Origin: Bradyrhizobium sp. SZCCT0153
GTDB lineage: Bacteria > Pseudomonadota > Alphaproteobacteria > Rhizobiales > Xanthobacteraceae
Reading direction: 5' to 3'
Assembly (NCBI RefSeq): GCF_018129995.1
Contig: NZ_JAFCKS010000012.1
Span: 1-64,000 of the forward strand
Length of the DNA stretch: 64,000 bases
Shown here: positions 1-8,625 of the stretch, in pieces
How the letters are laid out: every line of letters begins with the position of its first letter
How positions within the stretch are numbered: the stretch's first letter is position 1
Notes under the pieces: generated by a model
What the model was told of the DNA's origin: nothing
The model's input: only the letters and a program-made list of their open reading frames with translations
The model's database searches: none
Program-made: the position numbers and the translations under genes

Positions 1-8
1 CGCGCGCA

Positions 9-368
9 TCAGCCATCCGCAAGGCGACGGGGGCAATAGTGCATCGCTCCCCGGGGAGAGCGCGACATAAGCCGTAAAGCCACTGCGCAGGGCTTCGCAG
101 ACGGCAAAAACAGCAGAGAAATCAACGAGGTGTTGCCGTTGTGTCCTCCGTTGTGTCGCGATCCGGCTGGCCAAAAATATCTTCCATCCATAAGCATCCC
201 CACCGTTGGGAAATTTCCCAGTATCCGGGCCGCCGAGGTGCGGGCTGCCGGAAAACCCACACCCTCCCGCTCCAGCACCGCGCCCCGCGCAAGCTCACGC
301 AGCGCCTCGGCGACCTCATCATCGGCGCCCCCGTACTCGCCCGGACATCGCAGCTTGATCTCGCTCAA
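9..368 (-). CDS. hypothetical protein (doubtful)
   Basis: An ORF of 119 codons in the accessory left end of the window. The N-terminal 65 residues look protein-like, with an acidic helix-prone stretch of Asp, Glu, Ala and Arg. The C-terminal third is low in structure-like sequence and may be chance read-through. No domain is recognised and no strong Shine-Dalgarno is seen. It lies at the edge of the integrated element and could be a remnant. Overlapping frames are also open, so coding status is uncertain. Confidence 0.3.
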   Translation of the reverse strand: MSEIKLRCPGEYGGADDEVAEALRELARGAVLEREGVGFPAARTSAARILGNFPTVGMLMDGRYFWPAGSRHNGGHNGNTSLISLLFLPSAKPCAVALRLMSRSPRGAMHYCPRRLADG

Positions 369-589
369 CCAACACCCGCGACGCCCTGCGACAACCGAGT
401 TATCTGCATCACCAACCGATACTTGCGATCCGGTCCGGCGGCCTCACGGCTGCCGGACCGTTTCAGCTTTGGGGCTCTAGGCCATGTACGTCTACGCGCC
501 AGCCGCCTGATGTCCGCTCAACTTCCAACAGCGGTCAAAAAGCGGACGTGTGCCGAGGTCTCTGAAGGGCCAATAGGCGACATCACAGT

Positions 590-961
590 TTATCTTTTCA
601 AGTGCGAAAAGCTGGTGCAGACAACCTCGTAACAAGGGCCGTCATCGAAGCAAATCATTAAGTGCCGAATATTCTCTTTCTGCGATCTGTCGGCAATCTG
701 AGACCACAATTCAGTACGCCCTAAATCCACGAGCTTGCCGTAAGCTGACCGGATCATCTCTCGTGTTAGAGAGGTGAGATAGGTGCACTTGAACAGCTCG
801 GTCCCCTCAAAAGAAAGATCGTGATATTCAACCACATCAACATCATCCCTCAGCACCACTAAGGAAATGGCCAAGCGCGTGATACGCTTCGGCAACTGCT
901 CAATTCTTGTAGATTCAACCTGAGTGGGAGGGACCGGGACCTCCCAAAGTGTTGCTGTCAT
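590..961 (-). CDS. hypothetical cytosolic protein
   Basis: A 123-residue protein with no signal peptide or membrane segment. Its base composition is less GC-rich than the core genes, which fits horizontally acquired DNA. The sequence is well mixed, with beta-strand-like stretches (RLAISLVVLRDDVDVVEY) and two cysteines near the C-terminus in a DDGPCYEVVCTSF context, so it reads as a genuine folded protein. The family is not recognised. It lies in the integrated element, 87 bp beyond the 3' end of the ParB-like gene on the same strand. Function unknown. Confidence 0.6.
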   Translation of the reverse strand: MTATLWEVPVPPTQVESTRIEQLPKRITRLAISLVVLRDDVDVVEYHDLSFEGTELFKCTYLTSLTREMIRSAYGKLVDLGRTELWSQIADRSQKENIRHLMICFDDGPCYEVVCTSFSHLKR

Positions 962-1047
962 GAACCTAGCCTCTGCGAATTATCTCGTCCGATCCCCGTT
1001 CAGCTTGCATGCAGTCCTCGATGACTGCAATGGGTCAGAAGCAGCCC

Positions 1048-1581
1048 TCAGCAAGCACTGCCGTGAAGGTCAGCTATGGCGCAGAAGCGGAAGTCAGCCC
1101 ATAGCAGAATGACCTTCCTGACTTTGCCGACCGTGGTCGGGCTCGTCTTGGTTGTCTCCGCGATCTGGCGGTCCGACTTCTCCGGAGTCGCTTTCACCAG
1201 CTTCTCGACCAGCTCGCGTTTCTGCTCGGTGGTGAGATGGCGACGATGGAGGTTGGCACTGACGACATACTCGTAAGGATCAATGTTTCGAACGTCGAGA
1301 GGCGACAGAAGCGCCCAATTGATCTCTCCGTTGCCAGTGATCAGGTTGGTGCCAACCGCCTCCATTGCGTCGAGCCTGTTGATGCCATCAAGCAAGACGT
1401 CATTGTAGAGCGCAATCCCTTCGCGCAAACCATGTCGCTTAATGTCCTCGCCCAGCGCGAGCAGCTCGTTCTTCGACATGCGCGGAAACATCTCAGCGGC
1501 AGGGTGAATCGGCAGGACGTCGCGCCATGATTTCGATGCAGCTTTCGCCATGATGTGATCTTCTCCGATCTGCTTGCTCAT
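1048..1581 (-). CDS. ParB/sulfiredoxin-fold DNA-binding protein, C-terminus replaced
   Basis: From the ATG at 1581 the protein reads MSKQIGEDHIMAKAASKSW and continues into a ParB-like N-terminal domain (IHPAAEMFPRMSKNELLALG; LLDGINRLDAM), then an HTH-type region (RRHLTTEQKRELVEKLVKA, followed by SDRQIAETTKTSPTTVGKVR). Relatives in mobile elements of alphaproteobacteria normally continue after TVGKVR with a charged helical tail. Here the frame runs into about 18 unrelated residues encoded by intergenic-looking repeat DNA. I infer a 3' truncation that leaves the ParB fold and most of the HTH. The start at 1581 is preferred because the upstream extension to 1779 is low-complexity. A second in-frame ATG lies at 1551. 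A palindrome sits just upstream (1589-1612). Confidence 0.65.
   Translation of the reverse strand: MSKQIGEDHIMAKAASKSWRDVLPIHPAAEMFPRMSKNELLALGEDIKRHGLREGIALYNDVLLDGINRLDAMEAVGTNLITGNGEINWALLSPLDVRNIDPYEYVVSANLHRRHLTTEQKRELVEKLVKATPEKSDRQIAETTKTSPTTVGKVRKVILLWADFRFCAIADLHGSAC
1069..1104. repeat. short inverted/direct repeat at the broken 3' end of the ParB-like gene
   Basis: The hexamer GTCAGC occurs at 1069-1074 and 1093-1098, and CTATGG (1074-1079) is inverted as CCATAG (1099-1104). This compact repeat encodes the aberrant C-terminal tail of the ParB-like ORF. It may mark the junction at which the original 3' end was replaced. Confidence 0.4.
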
Positions 1582-1588
1582 TCTCCGC

Positions 1589-1612
1589 TTGTCAGTTTTC
1601 CTGACCTGACAA
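1589..1612. promoter_or_regulatory. palindromic operator candidate upstream of the ParB-like gene
   Basis: TTGTCAG (1589-1595) and its inverse CTGACAA (1606-1612) flank a further GTCAG/CTGAC pair, so the 24 bp contain nested 5-7 bp inverted repeats. They end 7 bp before the ParB-like start at 1581. Position and symmetry suggest an operator, possibly for autoregulation by the HTH protein. The role is inferred. Confidence 0.4.
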
Positions 1613-1617
1613 AGAAA

Positions 1618-1641
1618 AAGCCCCGGACGATGCCGGGGCTT
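1618..1641 (-). terminator. Rho-independent terminator
   Basis: A 9-bp GC-rich stem (AAGCCCCGG / CCGGGGCTT) with a 6-nt loop. Read on the minus strand it is followed by a T-rich run (complement of AAAGAAAAA at 1611-1619). It lies directly after the stop of the minus-strand HTH gene at 1674 and before the ParB-like gene, so the two are probably separate transcripts. Confidence 0.7.
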
Positions 1642-1673
1642 GTGTGCGCGTGGTGATGATGGTGCGTGTCGTG

Positions 1674-2021
1674 TCATTGCGCGGCCTGCTCGCGGGCACG
1701 GCGCTGCTTTTGATTCCGGTGGAAGATGTCGGTGACCAGCGGCTGCGACTTTGCGGCTTCGGTGCGCGCCGTTCGCCACTCCCTGTCCTCTTCGCGGCTG
1801 ATCAAACGTTTGCTACCGACAAGATAGCCGCGCGGCATATCGGCACGATGCTTGTAGAAGGCCTGCAGCGAGATTTTGTTGCGGCGGCAGAACTCATCGA
1901 CGGTGTACGAACCATCATCGTCATCCGCGTCATCGTCGGCGTCGGACTTGCGGGCCGGACCGGCTTTCTTCTTGCCGCCAGCGGTGCTGATCTTCTTGCC
2001 AGTGGTCTCGGGACGGGCCAT
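1674..2021 (-). CDS. excisionase/AlpA-like HTH protein
   Basis: A 115-residue cytosolic protein. The first 40 residues are lysine/glycine-rich and then strongly acidic (a run of Asp). The central part (TVDEFCRRNKISLQAFYKH, then PRGYLVGSKRLISREEDREW) matches the winged-HTH pattern of excisionase/AlpA DNA-binding proteins, in which the recognition helix is followed by a beta hairpin. Excisionases act with tyrosine recombinases to direct excision, and this gene lies just downstream of the integrase on the same strand. The ATG at 2021 is chosen over 2036 because GGAGGAGAG ends 4 nt before it. The acidic and basic flanks are unusual for a minimal Xis. Confidence 0.6.
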   Translation of the reverse strand: MARPETTGKKISTAGGKKKAGPARKSDADDDADDDDGSYTVDEFCRRNKISLQAFYKHRADMPRGYLVGSKRLISREEDREWRTARTEAAKSQPLVTDIFHRNQKQRRAREQAAQ

Positions 2022-2190
2022 CGCGCTCTCCTCCAAATCGGCGAAGCAGACTTCGCCTCATGCATAAGCATCGACCCATCGACGGCGAACGCAAGCCCCG
2101 CCGAAAAATATTGCGGTCTACAAGTCTCGGCGGGCTTTCACTCGCAATCATTGATCAGATTTCCTGACAACCCGCGACGATTGAAGACAC

Positions 2191-2218
2191 AAAAAAACCG
2201 GCGGAGACCGCCGGTTTT
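2191..2218 (-). terminator. Rho-independent terminator of the integrase gene
   Basis: The 11-bp stem AAAACCGGCGG / CCGCCGGTTTT has a 3-nt loop and is flanked by A7 on the plus strand, giving a T-run on the minus strand. It begins 20 bp after the integrase stop codon. The symmetrical A/T tails mean it could work in both directions. Confidence 0.8.
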
Positions 2219-2237
2219 CTCAAACGTTGCGCTTCAC

Positions 2238-3491
2238 TCACGCCGCGCGCATCGGCGTCACGTTGTCCGGCAGCTCATCCTGTAGCAAGCCGATGCGCGC
2301 GTGATCATCGGCATGCTCGGTGATGTAGCGGCTGTAGTGCATCTCGATCATTTTGACGCTGGTGTCGTGCAACGCCGCGACTAACCGCACCGGCGCTCTT
2401 TGCAGCAACCGCCTCACGATGCTGGAATGCCTCAAGGCGTAGGCCGTCGTTTCAGGTCCGGCACCGATCGCTTTGACGACTTTGTCGATCTGACGGTGAT
2501 AGGTTTGGCCGGGATTGTCGGGCCACCGCGTGCCGTCACTCTGCAGCAATAGCGGCGCATCGTCGGCGCGGCCCTTGGTGGCCTCTCGCAACTTCACCGC
2601 CAGCGCAGGCGTGATCGGCACACTGAAGCGCTCAACCCGGCGCGCCGCACGATTCTTGCTGCCGCCCTTGCCGGATCGCGGCATCGATAGTTTCGGCTTG
2701 GTCGGATGGTCATGCAGATCGGCCACCAGCAAGCGGATCACTTGGCTCGGCCGCGCGCCCGTGATCGCCAGCACGTCACTGAGCAAACCGAGCGAGGCAT
2801 CGAGCCCGTAGGCTTCGGCGACGAATTCCCGGACCTTCCGATCCGTCAAGATGACGTTGCGCGCCTTGCCCGCGTCGGGCAGCGCGGACAAGCCGATTTG
2901 CCAAGCGGACCGATTCTCGGCGATGCGCTCGGTCTTGTCGAGCTGCGCGGCCAATTCCAGCGCGGCACAGACGCAACGACAGAGACGGTTGACCGTTGAC
3001 GGCGCCATCTTGCTGAGCAGCCCATTGCGCCATTTCGTCAGTTCATCGGCGCCGAGCAGGGCCACCGGCTTGCTGAGCAGCACGCTGGTGAGATGCAGGC
3101 GCGGCCAGAGCGCGTTGTAGGCGTTGGCTTGCCGCGCCTCCAGATCGCTGCGGTAAGCCTTGAGCGCGGCATCGACGCTGAGCGGCGCGGCCTCGGTGCC
3201 GCCATCCTCGCCACGTGCCAGCTTGCGCGCGGCGTCCTGCGCTTGATGGAATGACAACACCCGCTTGCCGTCGCTGTCCTCGAAATCGTCGGCGAGTGCG
3301 AAGGCTTTCGTCCAGTAGGCGCCGTGGCCGTCGCTGCTTTTCAAGACCCATGTGCCGTTGGTCTTGTTGCGCCGGTATAGCAACGCGACGCCACGTCCGA
3401 GCGATGGGCCGTTGTACGGACGGCGGCGGATTTGCAGTTTCGATCTTGCGGTAGGACTTTCGAGTGCCGAGTGTCTGACCTTGCGCGCCAT
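2238..3491 (-). CDS. tyrosine recombinase / site-specific integrase
   Basis: A 417-residue phage-type integrase. The N-terminal half carries an Arg/Lys-rich segment and a core-binding region (about 105-200). The catalytic domain (about 210-400) shows Arg247 in TGARPSQVIRLL, a YALRHS box at 351-356 (Tyr in place of the usual first His, as in many phage integrases), His375, and the nucleophile Tyr386 in MIEMHYSRY. All residues needed for strand exchange therefore appear present. The enzyme integrates and excises the element whose end fills 1-3.5 kb. No tRNA lies beside it; a repeat-rich gap follows upstream. An excisionase-like gene sits downstream on the same strand. Confidence 0.93.
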   Translation of the reverse strand: MARKVRHSALESPTARSKLQIRRRPYNGPSLGRGVALLYRRNKTNGTWVLKSSDGHGAYWTKAFALADDFEDSDGKRVLSFHQAQDAARKLARGEDGGTEAAPLSVDAALKAYRSDLEARQANAYNALWPRLHLTSVLLSKPVALLGADELTKWRNGLLSKMAPSTVNRLCRCVCAALELAAQLDKTERIAENRSAWQIGLSALPDAGKARNVILTDRKVREFVAEAYGLDASLGLLSDVLAITGARPSQVIRLLVADLHDHPTKPKLSMPRSGKGGSKNRAARRVERFSVPITPALAVKLREATKGRADDAPLLLQSDGTRWPDNPGQTYHRQIDKVVKAIGAGPETTAYALRHSSIVRRLLQRAPVRLVAALHDTSVKMIEMHYSRYITEHADDHARIGLLQDELPDNVTPMRAA

Positions 3492-3844
3492 GATGATCCC
3501 CGTGTGTCTCGCGATGTGTCGCGATATGCATCCGAAGGCTTAAGGAAGCCCTTGGAAGCATGTAGCGATAATGCGCGACGGATCAATGGCTTAGCGGGCA
3601 TGGTGCCCGCCTCAGGCATCCATACGCCTGTTTATTTTCCCCTGCGCAGGGAAGGCCGGATGTCCTGGCTACACCTGTATGCCGCTGTGCAGATTTCCTA
3701 CTGCAACTTCGCACAGTGGACCGCGGGTGCCAGCCGGCACCCGGTCTTCCCTGCGCCCTCTTTCATGAGGGTGAGTCGATCAAGCAAAGCTCGGGCGAAA
3801 TTCGCCGCGAGGATGCGAGCCCATGTCGGTCATTCGACAACGCT
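3492..3844. repeat. non-coding junction with palindromic repeats between integrase and core genes
   Basis: This stretch has no convincing gene. It contains a perfect 7-bp inverted repeat GGGTGCC/GGCACCC (3725-3742) and GC-rich segments similar to each other at about 3640-3655 and 3740-3760 (both with CCCTGCG). This kind of sequence recurs, from memory, in Bradyrhizobium intergenic DNA. The 13-mer TCAATGGCTTAGC at 3583-3595 also occurs just after tRNA-Gly at 58439-58451. The element's attachment site probably lies here but cannot be fixed from one end. Confidence 0.45.
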
Positions 3845-3981
3845 CTCGTGCCCCGGACGCTGCGCAGCACGAAGTGATGCGCTGTAGAGCTTGGGGCCCA
3901 TGCCGCCGTGATCCGTGTGGTCTTCTGGGTCCCGCCTCTGCGCGGCAGCGCAAGAACGCTGCAGCGCTTCCGGGACACGAG
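3845..3981. repeat. REP-type long inverted repeat
   Basis: The block opens with CTCGTGCCCCGGACGCTGCG and closes with the imperfect inverse, CGCTTCCGGGACACGAG. Inner arms also pair (GCTGCGCAGCA against TGCGCGGCAGC), giving a cruciform-like unit of about 137 bp. Similar elements are dispersed in Bradyrhizobium genomes (REP-type families have been described there; membership of a named family is untested). The rest of the gap to 4155 shows nothing else clear. Confidence 0.6.
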
Positions 3982-4155
3982 CGCGGCGGACGCGCTCGGC
4001 GCCTTCGCACAACCGTCATGGTCTCTAACGCGCACTAACCAACACCCGACTTAAAACTGTCATAGTCGCCGAATGGAACCTGCGCCCGAGCGCTCTTTAC
4101 ACGTCCTTAAGCGCGCCTGCATTGGATGCCCTCGGAAAGTGCGTTGGGGACTGCC

Positions 4156-6618
4156 ATGACTGCCGCGAAGAAAGTGTCGGGAAAACCGGCCGCCGAAATG
4201 TTTGACGACATCCCGGTGCTTCAACGCAAATGGCATGCCGCGTTGAAGCCGGGCGAACGGCTGCCGCGCTACGAGGACGTGATGCTCGGCAGCCTGGGAC
4301 GGCTCGCCGACCACATCGCGCTGCTCAAGGGCGACGGTGCGCTCGAACTGTCGCGCAGCGGACGTTATGTGCAGAAATGGCTGGGCGAGGAGCGCTGGGA
4401 CATACCGGTCGCCGGGCTCGCGCCCGATTGCGCCGCGGCGCTGTCGGAAGCGGTGGCCGGCGCACTCCACAACGGACGGCCGCACCAGGCCAGCGCACAT
4501 TGCGTTCGCGACGGCATGGTCAGGACCTACGATCTGCTGGCGCTGCCGACGTCCTCGCGCTGGGGCGCGACGCTGGTCGGTGCCTACGTCAACGAGCGGG
4601 GCGCGCAGTACAACCTGCTGGATGCGATCTTCGCCTCGACCGACGACGCCGTGGTGTCGCTGGCGACCCTGCGCGACGCCGGTGGACGGCCGTTCGACTT
4701 TCAAGTCGTGCACCACAATCAAGGCGCCTCGAAGCTGCTGGGAGCAGGACCGCATACCCTGCAATGGCAACGACTCCTCGATGGTGAGAGCCTGCTGTCT
4801 TCGCCCGAGGTGATGGATCGATTGCGCGAGGTCATTGCGGACGGCGCCCCTCGTTGTTTCGAGATCGATAGCGATGGCCGGAACCTGCGGCTGAGCGCCA
4901 CCGCCTTCGCCGACATGGTTTCGCTGACGATCTCGGATGTCACCGTGTTGAAGCGGCGCGACGCCTCGTTCCGCCTGCTGTTCGACAACAACCCGATGCC
5001 GATGTGGGTGTTCGATGCCGAGACCAAGCAGTTCCTCGGCGTCAACGACGCGGCGGTCCAGCATTACGGTTACAGCCGTGCCGTCTTCCTGCGCATGAGG
5101 CTGCACGAGATCTGGCCGCAGGACGAGTGGGACAGCCGCGCCGAGGCGCTCGAATGCGTCGGCGACACCTATCACTCCTCGCGCAACTGGCGGCATCTGC
5201 GCGCCGACGGCAGCGAGATCGAGGTGCTCACCTTCGGCCGCCGCGTTGCCTTCGACGATCGCGACGGTTATCTGGTCGCGGTGGTCGACATCACCGAACG
5301 GCGCAAGGCGGAGGCGCGGATCGCCCATATGGCGCACCATGACGGGCTCACCAACCTGCCGAACCGCGAATATTTCCAGGAGCGCCTGAAGCAGGCGCTC
5401 GACCAGGCCGCGGGGAAACGGGTCGGCGTGCTCTACATCGATCTCGATCTGTTCAAGAACATCAACGATTCCTTCGGCCATCCGGTGGGCGACCGCCTGT
5501 TGAAGGAAGTCGCCGCACGTCTGGGCACCACGGTCCGCGGCGCCAATATCGCGGCGCGGCTCGGCGGCGACGAGTTCGCCGTGATTCTCGCGGCCGATGT
5601 CTCGCCGAACGAAGCCAGCGCCTGTGCGAGCCTGCTGATCGACATGCTGAAGGCGCCCTACGAGCTCGATGGCCAGGAGATGGTGATCGGTGCCAGCATC
5701 GGCATCGCGCTGTCGCCGGGTGACGGCGTGACGTCGGAAAAGCTGATGCGCAACGCCGACATGGCGCTGTACCGGGCGAAGTCCGACGGTGGCGGCGTGC
5801 ATCATTTCTTCGAGCGCGAGATGGATCTGCAGGCGCAGAAGCGTCGCGACATGGAGCTCGATCTGCGCCGCGCCTTTGCCAATGGCGAGTTCGAGCTGCA
5901 CTACCAGCCGCTGGTGTCGATCGCCTCCGACCGCATCTCCGGCTTCGAGTCGCTGTTGCGCTGGCTTCACCCGGACAAGGGCATGATCTCACCGGCGGAG
6001 TTCATTCCGGTCGCAGAAGACATCGGCCTGATCACCCAGCTCGGTGAGTGGGTGCTGCGCGAGGCCTGCGCCGAGGCGGTGAAATGGCCGGTCGACGTCA
6101 AGGTCGCGGTCAATCTGTCGCCGGCGCAATTCCGCAGCCGCAATCTGGTTCAGGTCGTGATCTCGGCACTGGCGCGGTCCGGCCTGTCGCCGAAGCGGCT
6201 CGAGCTCGAGATCACCGAGTCGATCTTCCTGGCCGAGACCGACGCCAATCTCGCCATCCTGCATCAGTTGCGCGAGCTCGGCGTCAGCATCTCCATGGAC
6301 GATTTCGGCACCGGCTATTCCAGCCTCAGCTATCTCCGCAGCTTTCCCTTTGACAAGATCAAGATCGACCGCTCCTTCGTCAAGGATCTGGCGCTGCGGC
6401 CCGATTGCGGAGCGATCGTGCGCGCGATCTCCGGCCTCGGCCGCAGCCTCAACATCACCACGACCGCGGAGGGCGTCGAGACCGAGGATCAGCTCGACTG
6501 GCTCCGCGCCGAAGGCTGCAACGAGGTGCAGGGCTTCTTGTTCAGCGCGGCGCGGCCTGCTGCCGAGATCGCAAAGCTGCTCGCCGATTTCGGCCGGCGC
6601 GCCTCACGGGCGGCGTAG
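4156..6618 (+). CDS. PAS-GGDEF-EAL cyclic-di-GMP protein
   Basis: An 820-residue cytosolic signalling protein. An N-terminal PAS-like region (about 15-250) precedes a clear PAS domain (about 268-395). Next come a diguanylate cyclase domain with YIDLDLFKNIND and an intact GGDEF at about 470-474, and a phosphodiesterase domain beginning at FESLLRW (E598, an ESL variant of EAL) with DDFGTGYSS at about 715 and KIDRSFV. Both domains keep their signature residues, so it may make and/or degrade c-di-GMP; often the GGDEF part acts as a GTP sensor. The ATG at 4156 is chosen because the extension to 4126 adds only ten residues. There are no membrane segments, so the PAS domains probably sense a cytosolic ligand. 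Its stop overlaps the convergent hydrolase by 15 bp. Confidence 0.93.
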   Translation: MTAAKKVSGKPAAEMFDDIPVLQRKWHAALKPGERLPRYEDVMLGSLGRLADHIALLKGDGALELSRSGRYVQKWLGEERWDIPVAGLAPDCAAALSEAVAGALHNGRPHQASAHCVRDGMVRTYDLLALPTSSRWGATLVGAYVNERGAQYNLLDAIFASTDDAVVSLATLRDAGGRPFDFQVVHHNQGASKLLGAGPHTLQWQRLLDGESLLSSPEVMDRLREVIADGAPRCFEIDSDGRNLRLSATAFADMVSLTISDVTVLKRRDASFRLLFDNNPMPMWVFDAETKQFLGVNDAAVQHYGYSRAVFLRMRLHEIWPQDEWDSRAEALECVGDTYHSSRNWRHLRADGSEIEVLTFGRRVAFDDRDGYLVAVVDITERRKAEARIAHMAHHDGLTNLPNREYFQERLKQALDQAAGKRVGVLYIDLDLFKNINDSFGHPVGDRLLKEVAARLGTTVRGANIAARLGGDEFAVILAADVSPNEASACASLLIDMLKAPYELDGQEMVIGASIGIALSPGDGVTSEKLMRNADMALYRAKSDGGGVHHFFEREMDLQAQKRRDMELDLRRAFANGEFELHYQPLVSIASDRISGFESLLRWLHPDKGMISPAEFIPVAEDIGLITQLGEWVLREACAEAVKWPVDVKVAVNLSPAQFRSRNLVQVVISALARSGLSPKRLELEITESIFLAETDANLAILHQLRELGVSISMDDFGTGYSSLSYLRSFPFDKIKIDRSFVKDLALRPDCGAIVRAISGLGRSLNITTTAEGVETEDQLDWLRAEGCNEVQGFLFSAARPAAEIAKLLADFGRRASRAA

Positions 6619-7872
6619 CCCTTCGGGATAGCAGTCATAGACCAGCGCCTTGAACGCGGGCGTGATGCGGCCACGCTCGTTCTGGGTCTGCTGCATCAAC
6701 AGATAGACCATGTCGAGCTTGGGATCGACGCCGAAATAGGTGCCGCTGCCTGAGTCCCATTTCAACTCGCCAAGCGAGCCCGGCGGCGGAGGTTTCGCAT
6801 TGCCGGGATCGGTGCGCATCGCGAGGCCGTAGCCATAGCCGAAGCCGTCGCCCGGGAAATAGAAATAGTCGCGGGCAACGCCGGAGCCCGGCCCGATGTG
6901 ATCGGTCGTCATGGCCTTGAAGGCAGCAGCGCTCAGATAGCGCTTGCCCTCGAACTCGCCGCCGTTGAGCAGCATCTGCGAGAAGCGCTGATAGTCGCTG
7001 ATGGTCGAGAGCAGCCCGCCGCCGCCGGACTGCCATTCGGGATGGTCGAGGCGGTCGCGCTCGGCGGCGAGCAGGATGTAGTCGTTCGGCAGCGGCCGCG
7101 CCATCCGCGCGAGCTCGTCTTCCGTCGCCAGCGTGAACTTGGTGCTGCTCATGCCGAGTGGATCAAAGATGCGCTGCTTGAGGAATGCGTACAGCGTCTG
7201 CCCCGAGATGATCTCGATGACGCTGCCGAGCACGTCGGTGGAATGGCCGTAGCGCCACAGCGTTCCCGGCTGCCGCGCCAGCGGCAATTTCGCGATGCGC
7301 TCGGCGAATTCCCTGTTGTTGAATTGCCCCTCGAAGATGTTGGCGGCCTTGTAGGCCTGCTCGACCCATTTGCCGCCGATATAGTCGTAGCTGATGCCCG
7401 AGGTGTGCCGCAGCAGATCCTCGATGTTGACGGGACGGACCGGCGGCACGAGATCCACCGCCAGCGTGCCGTCGGGATTGGTGACCTCGAGGCCCACCTT
7501 GGTATCGGCAAAGAGGGGGATGTATTTCGAGACGGGATCGGCGAGCGCGAGCTTGCCGTCGTCGATCAACATCATCGCGCCAAGGCACGTGATCGGCTTG
7601 GTCATGGAGTGGATGGCGAAGACCGTATCGGGCGTCATCGCGAGGCCCGTCCTGGTGTCGCGCACGCCGAACGTCTTCAGATAGACCGGCTTGCCGTGCT
7701 GCTGGACCAGGATCACGGCGCCCGGCAGCCGGCCGCTCGTCACCTCGTTGTCGAAGTACGCCGTGATGCGGTCGAGCCCGTCGGACGACGGCGCCGGGAT
7801 GTCGGCGGCGCGGCCTCGCGCCATCGTACCTGCAAGCAGCGCGGCCCCGACCAGAAATTCACGACGCATCAT
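6604..7872 (-). CDS. Tat-exported serine hydrolase, beta-lactamase/esterase VIII family
   Basis: About 422 residues. The N-terminus MMRREFLVGAALLAG with RR followed by a hydrophobic stretch and an Ala-rich cleavage region is a twin-arginine-type signal, implying folded export to the periplasm. The class C beta-lactamase fold is shown by the Ser89-Met-Thr-Lys92 catalytic tetrad motif, Tyr208 in WRYGHSTDVLG, and LRHTSGISYD. Such proteins are mostly esterases or DD-peptidase-like enzymes; true beta-lactam hydrolysis cannot be inferred. Start options are 7872 or 7869. The 3' end overlaps the convergent c-di-GMP gene by 15 bp. Confidence 0.85.
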   Translation of the reverse strand: MMRREFLVGAALLAGTMARGRAADIPAPSSDGLDRITAYFDNEVTSGRLPGAVILVQQHGKPVYLKTFGVRDTRTGLAMTPDTVFAIHSMTKPITCLGAMMLIDDGKLALADPVSKYIPLFADTKVGLEVTNPDGTLAVDLVPPVRPVNIEDLLRHTSGISYDYIGGKWVEQAYKAANIFEGQFNNREFAERIAKLPLARQPGTLWRYGHSTDVLGSVIEIISGQTLYAFLKQRIFDPLGMSSTKFTLATEDELARMARPLPNDYILLAAERDRLDHPEWQSGGGGLLSTISDYQRFSQMLLNGGEFEGKRYLSAAAFKAMTTDHIGPGSGVARDYFYFPGDGFGYGYGLAMRTDPGNAKPPPPGSLGELKWDSGSGTYFGVDPKLDMVYLLMQQTQNERGRITPAFKALVYDCYPEGLRRP

Positions 7873-7935
7873 CCGGGCTTCCTCCCTCGCCGGGATCAAA
7901 GCCGCAAGACGTCGGGGGCGTCAACAAGCCTTCGA

Positions 7936-8529
7936 TTAAAATCGCGTCACGATTTCAGAAAGGACCGGTCGCGGGCGGTCCTCGCTCGGCTTGGTCGGCT
8001 TGCCGATATGGACGAAGCCGGCAAGCTTCTCGTCCGGCTTGAGGCCGAGACCGTCCAGCACGTCGCGATCGAAGGAGAACCAGCCGGTCAGCCAGCAAGC
8101 GCCGTAGCCGAGCGCGGTCGCGGCCGTGACGATGTTCATGACGCTGGCGCCCGCCGACAATTCCTGCTCGAAGGCCGGCACCTTGGGATGCGGCCTGGTG
8201 AAGCTGACGATGCCGATCACCAGCGGCGCATCGGTGAGGCGTTTGCGCTCGGTCTCGACATCCGCCGCGGGCGCGCCGGGATTCTTCCGGGCAAAGACCT
8301 TCGCGATCACCTCGCCGGCGCGCTGGCGCGCATCGCCCTCGAAAATGATGAAGCGCCAGGGCGCGAGCTTGCCGTGGTCGGGCACGCGCGCCCCGATGGT
8401 GAGGATCGTCTCGAGCTCGGCCGGGGAGGGGCCGGGGCCGGACATCTCGCGCGGCTTGACCGAGCGGCGGGTCTTCAGGAGTTCGATGGCGTCGGGCACG
8501 GAGATCTCTTTCGTCATAGGGAGTGGCAA
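7936..8529 (-). CDS. nitroreductase family FMN oxidoreductase
   Basis: A 197-residue protein of the compact YdjA-like nitroreductase type. It has the N-terminal RRSVKPREM segment (the Arg-rich FMN phosphate contact), VPDHGKLAPWRFIIF, and the C-terminal GYGACWLTGWF plus GFVHIGKP. Members are homodimers that bind FMN and reduce nitroaromatics, quinones or unknown natural substrates with NAD(P)H. The ATG at 8529 is favoured because AGGAG lies 5 nt upstream. The gene stands 63 bp after the start region of the serine hydrolase on the same strand. The substrate is unknown. Confidence 0.88.
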   Translation of the reverse strand: MPLPMTKEISVPDAIELLKTRRSVKPREMSGPGPSPAELETILTIGARVPDHGKLAPWRFIIFEGDARQRAGEVIAKVFARKNPGAPAADVETERKRLTDAPLVIGIVSFTRPHPKVPAFEQELSAGASVMNIVTAATALGYGACWLTGWFSFDRDVLDGLGLKPDEKLAGFVHIGKPTKPSEDRPRPVLSEIVTRF

Positions 8530-8625
8530 CTCCTGTCACCGAGATAGGTCGGCGACGAAGCAACCGGAAGGTTGTTTCGAGAGATTGTAAAAAGACGGAC
8601 GGCCGGATTTGCGATGCGGCCTCGG

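Noticed and set aside
4060..5970. 636-codon minus-strand frame
   Set aside because: It mirrors the GGDEF/EAL gene, whose domains are unmistakable on the other strand; the translation is His/Arg/Gln-rich and shows no domain.
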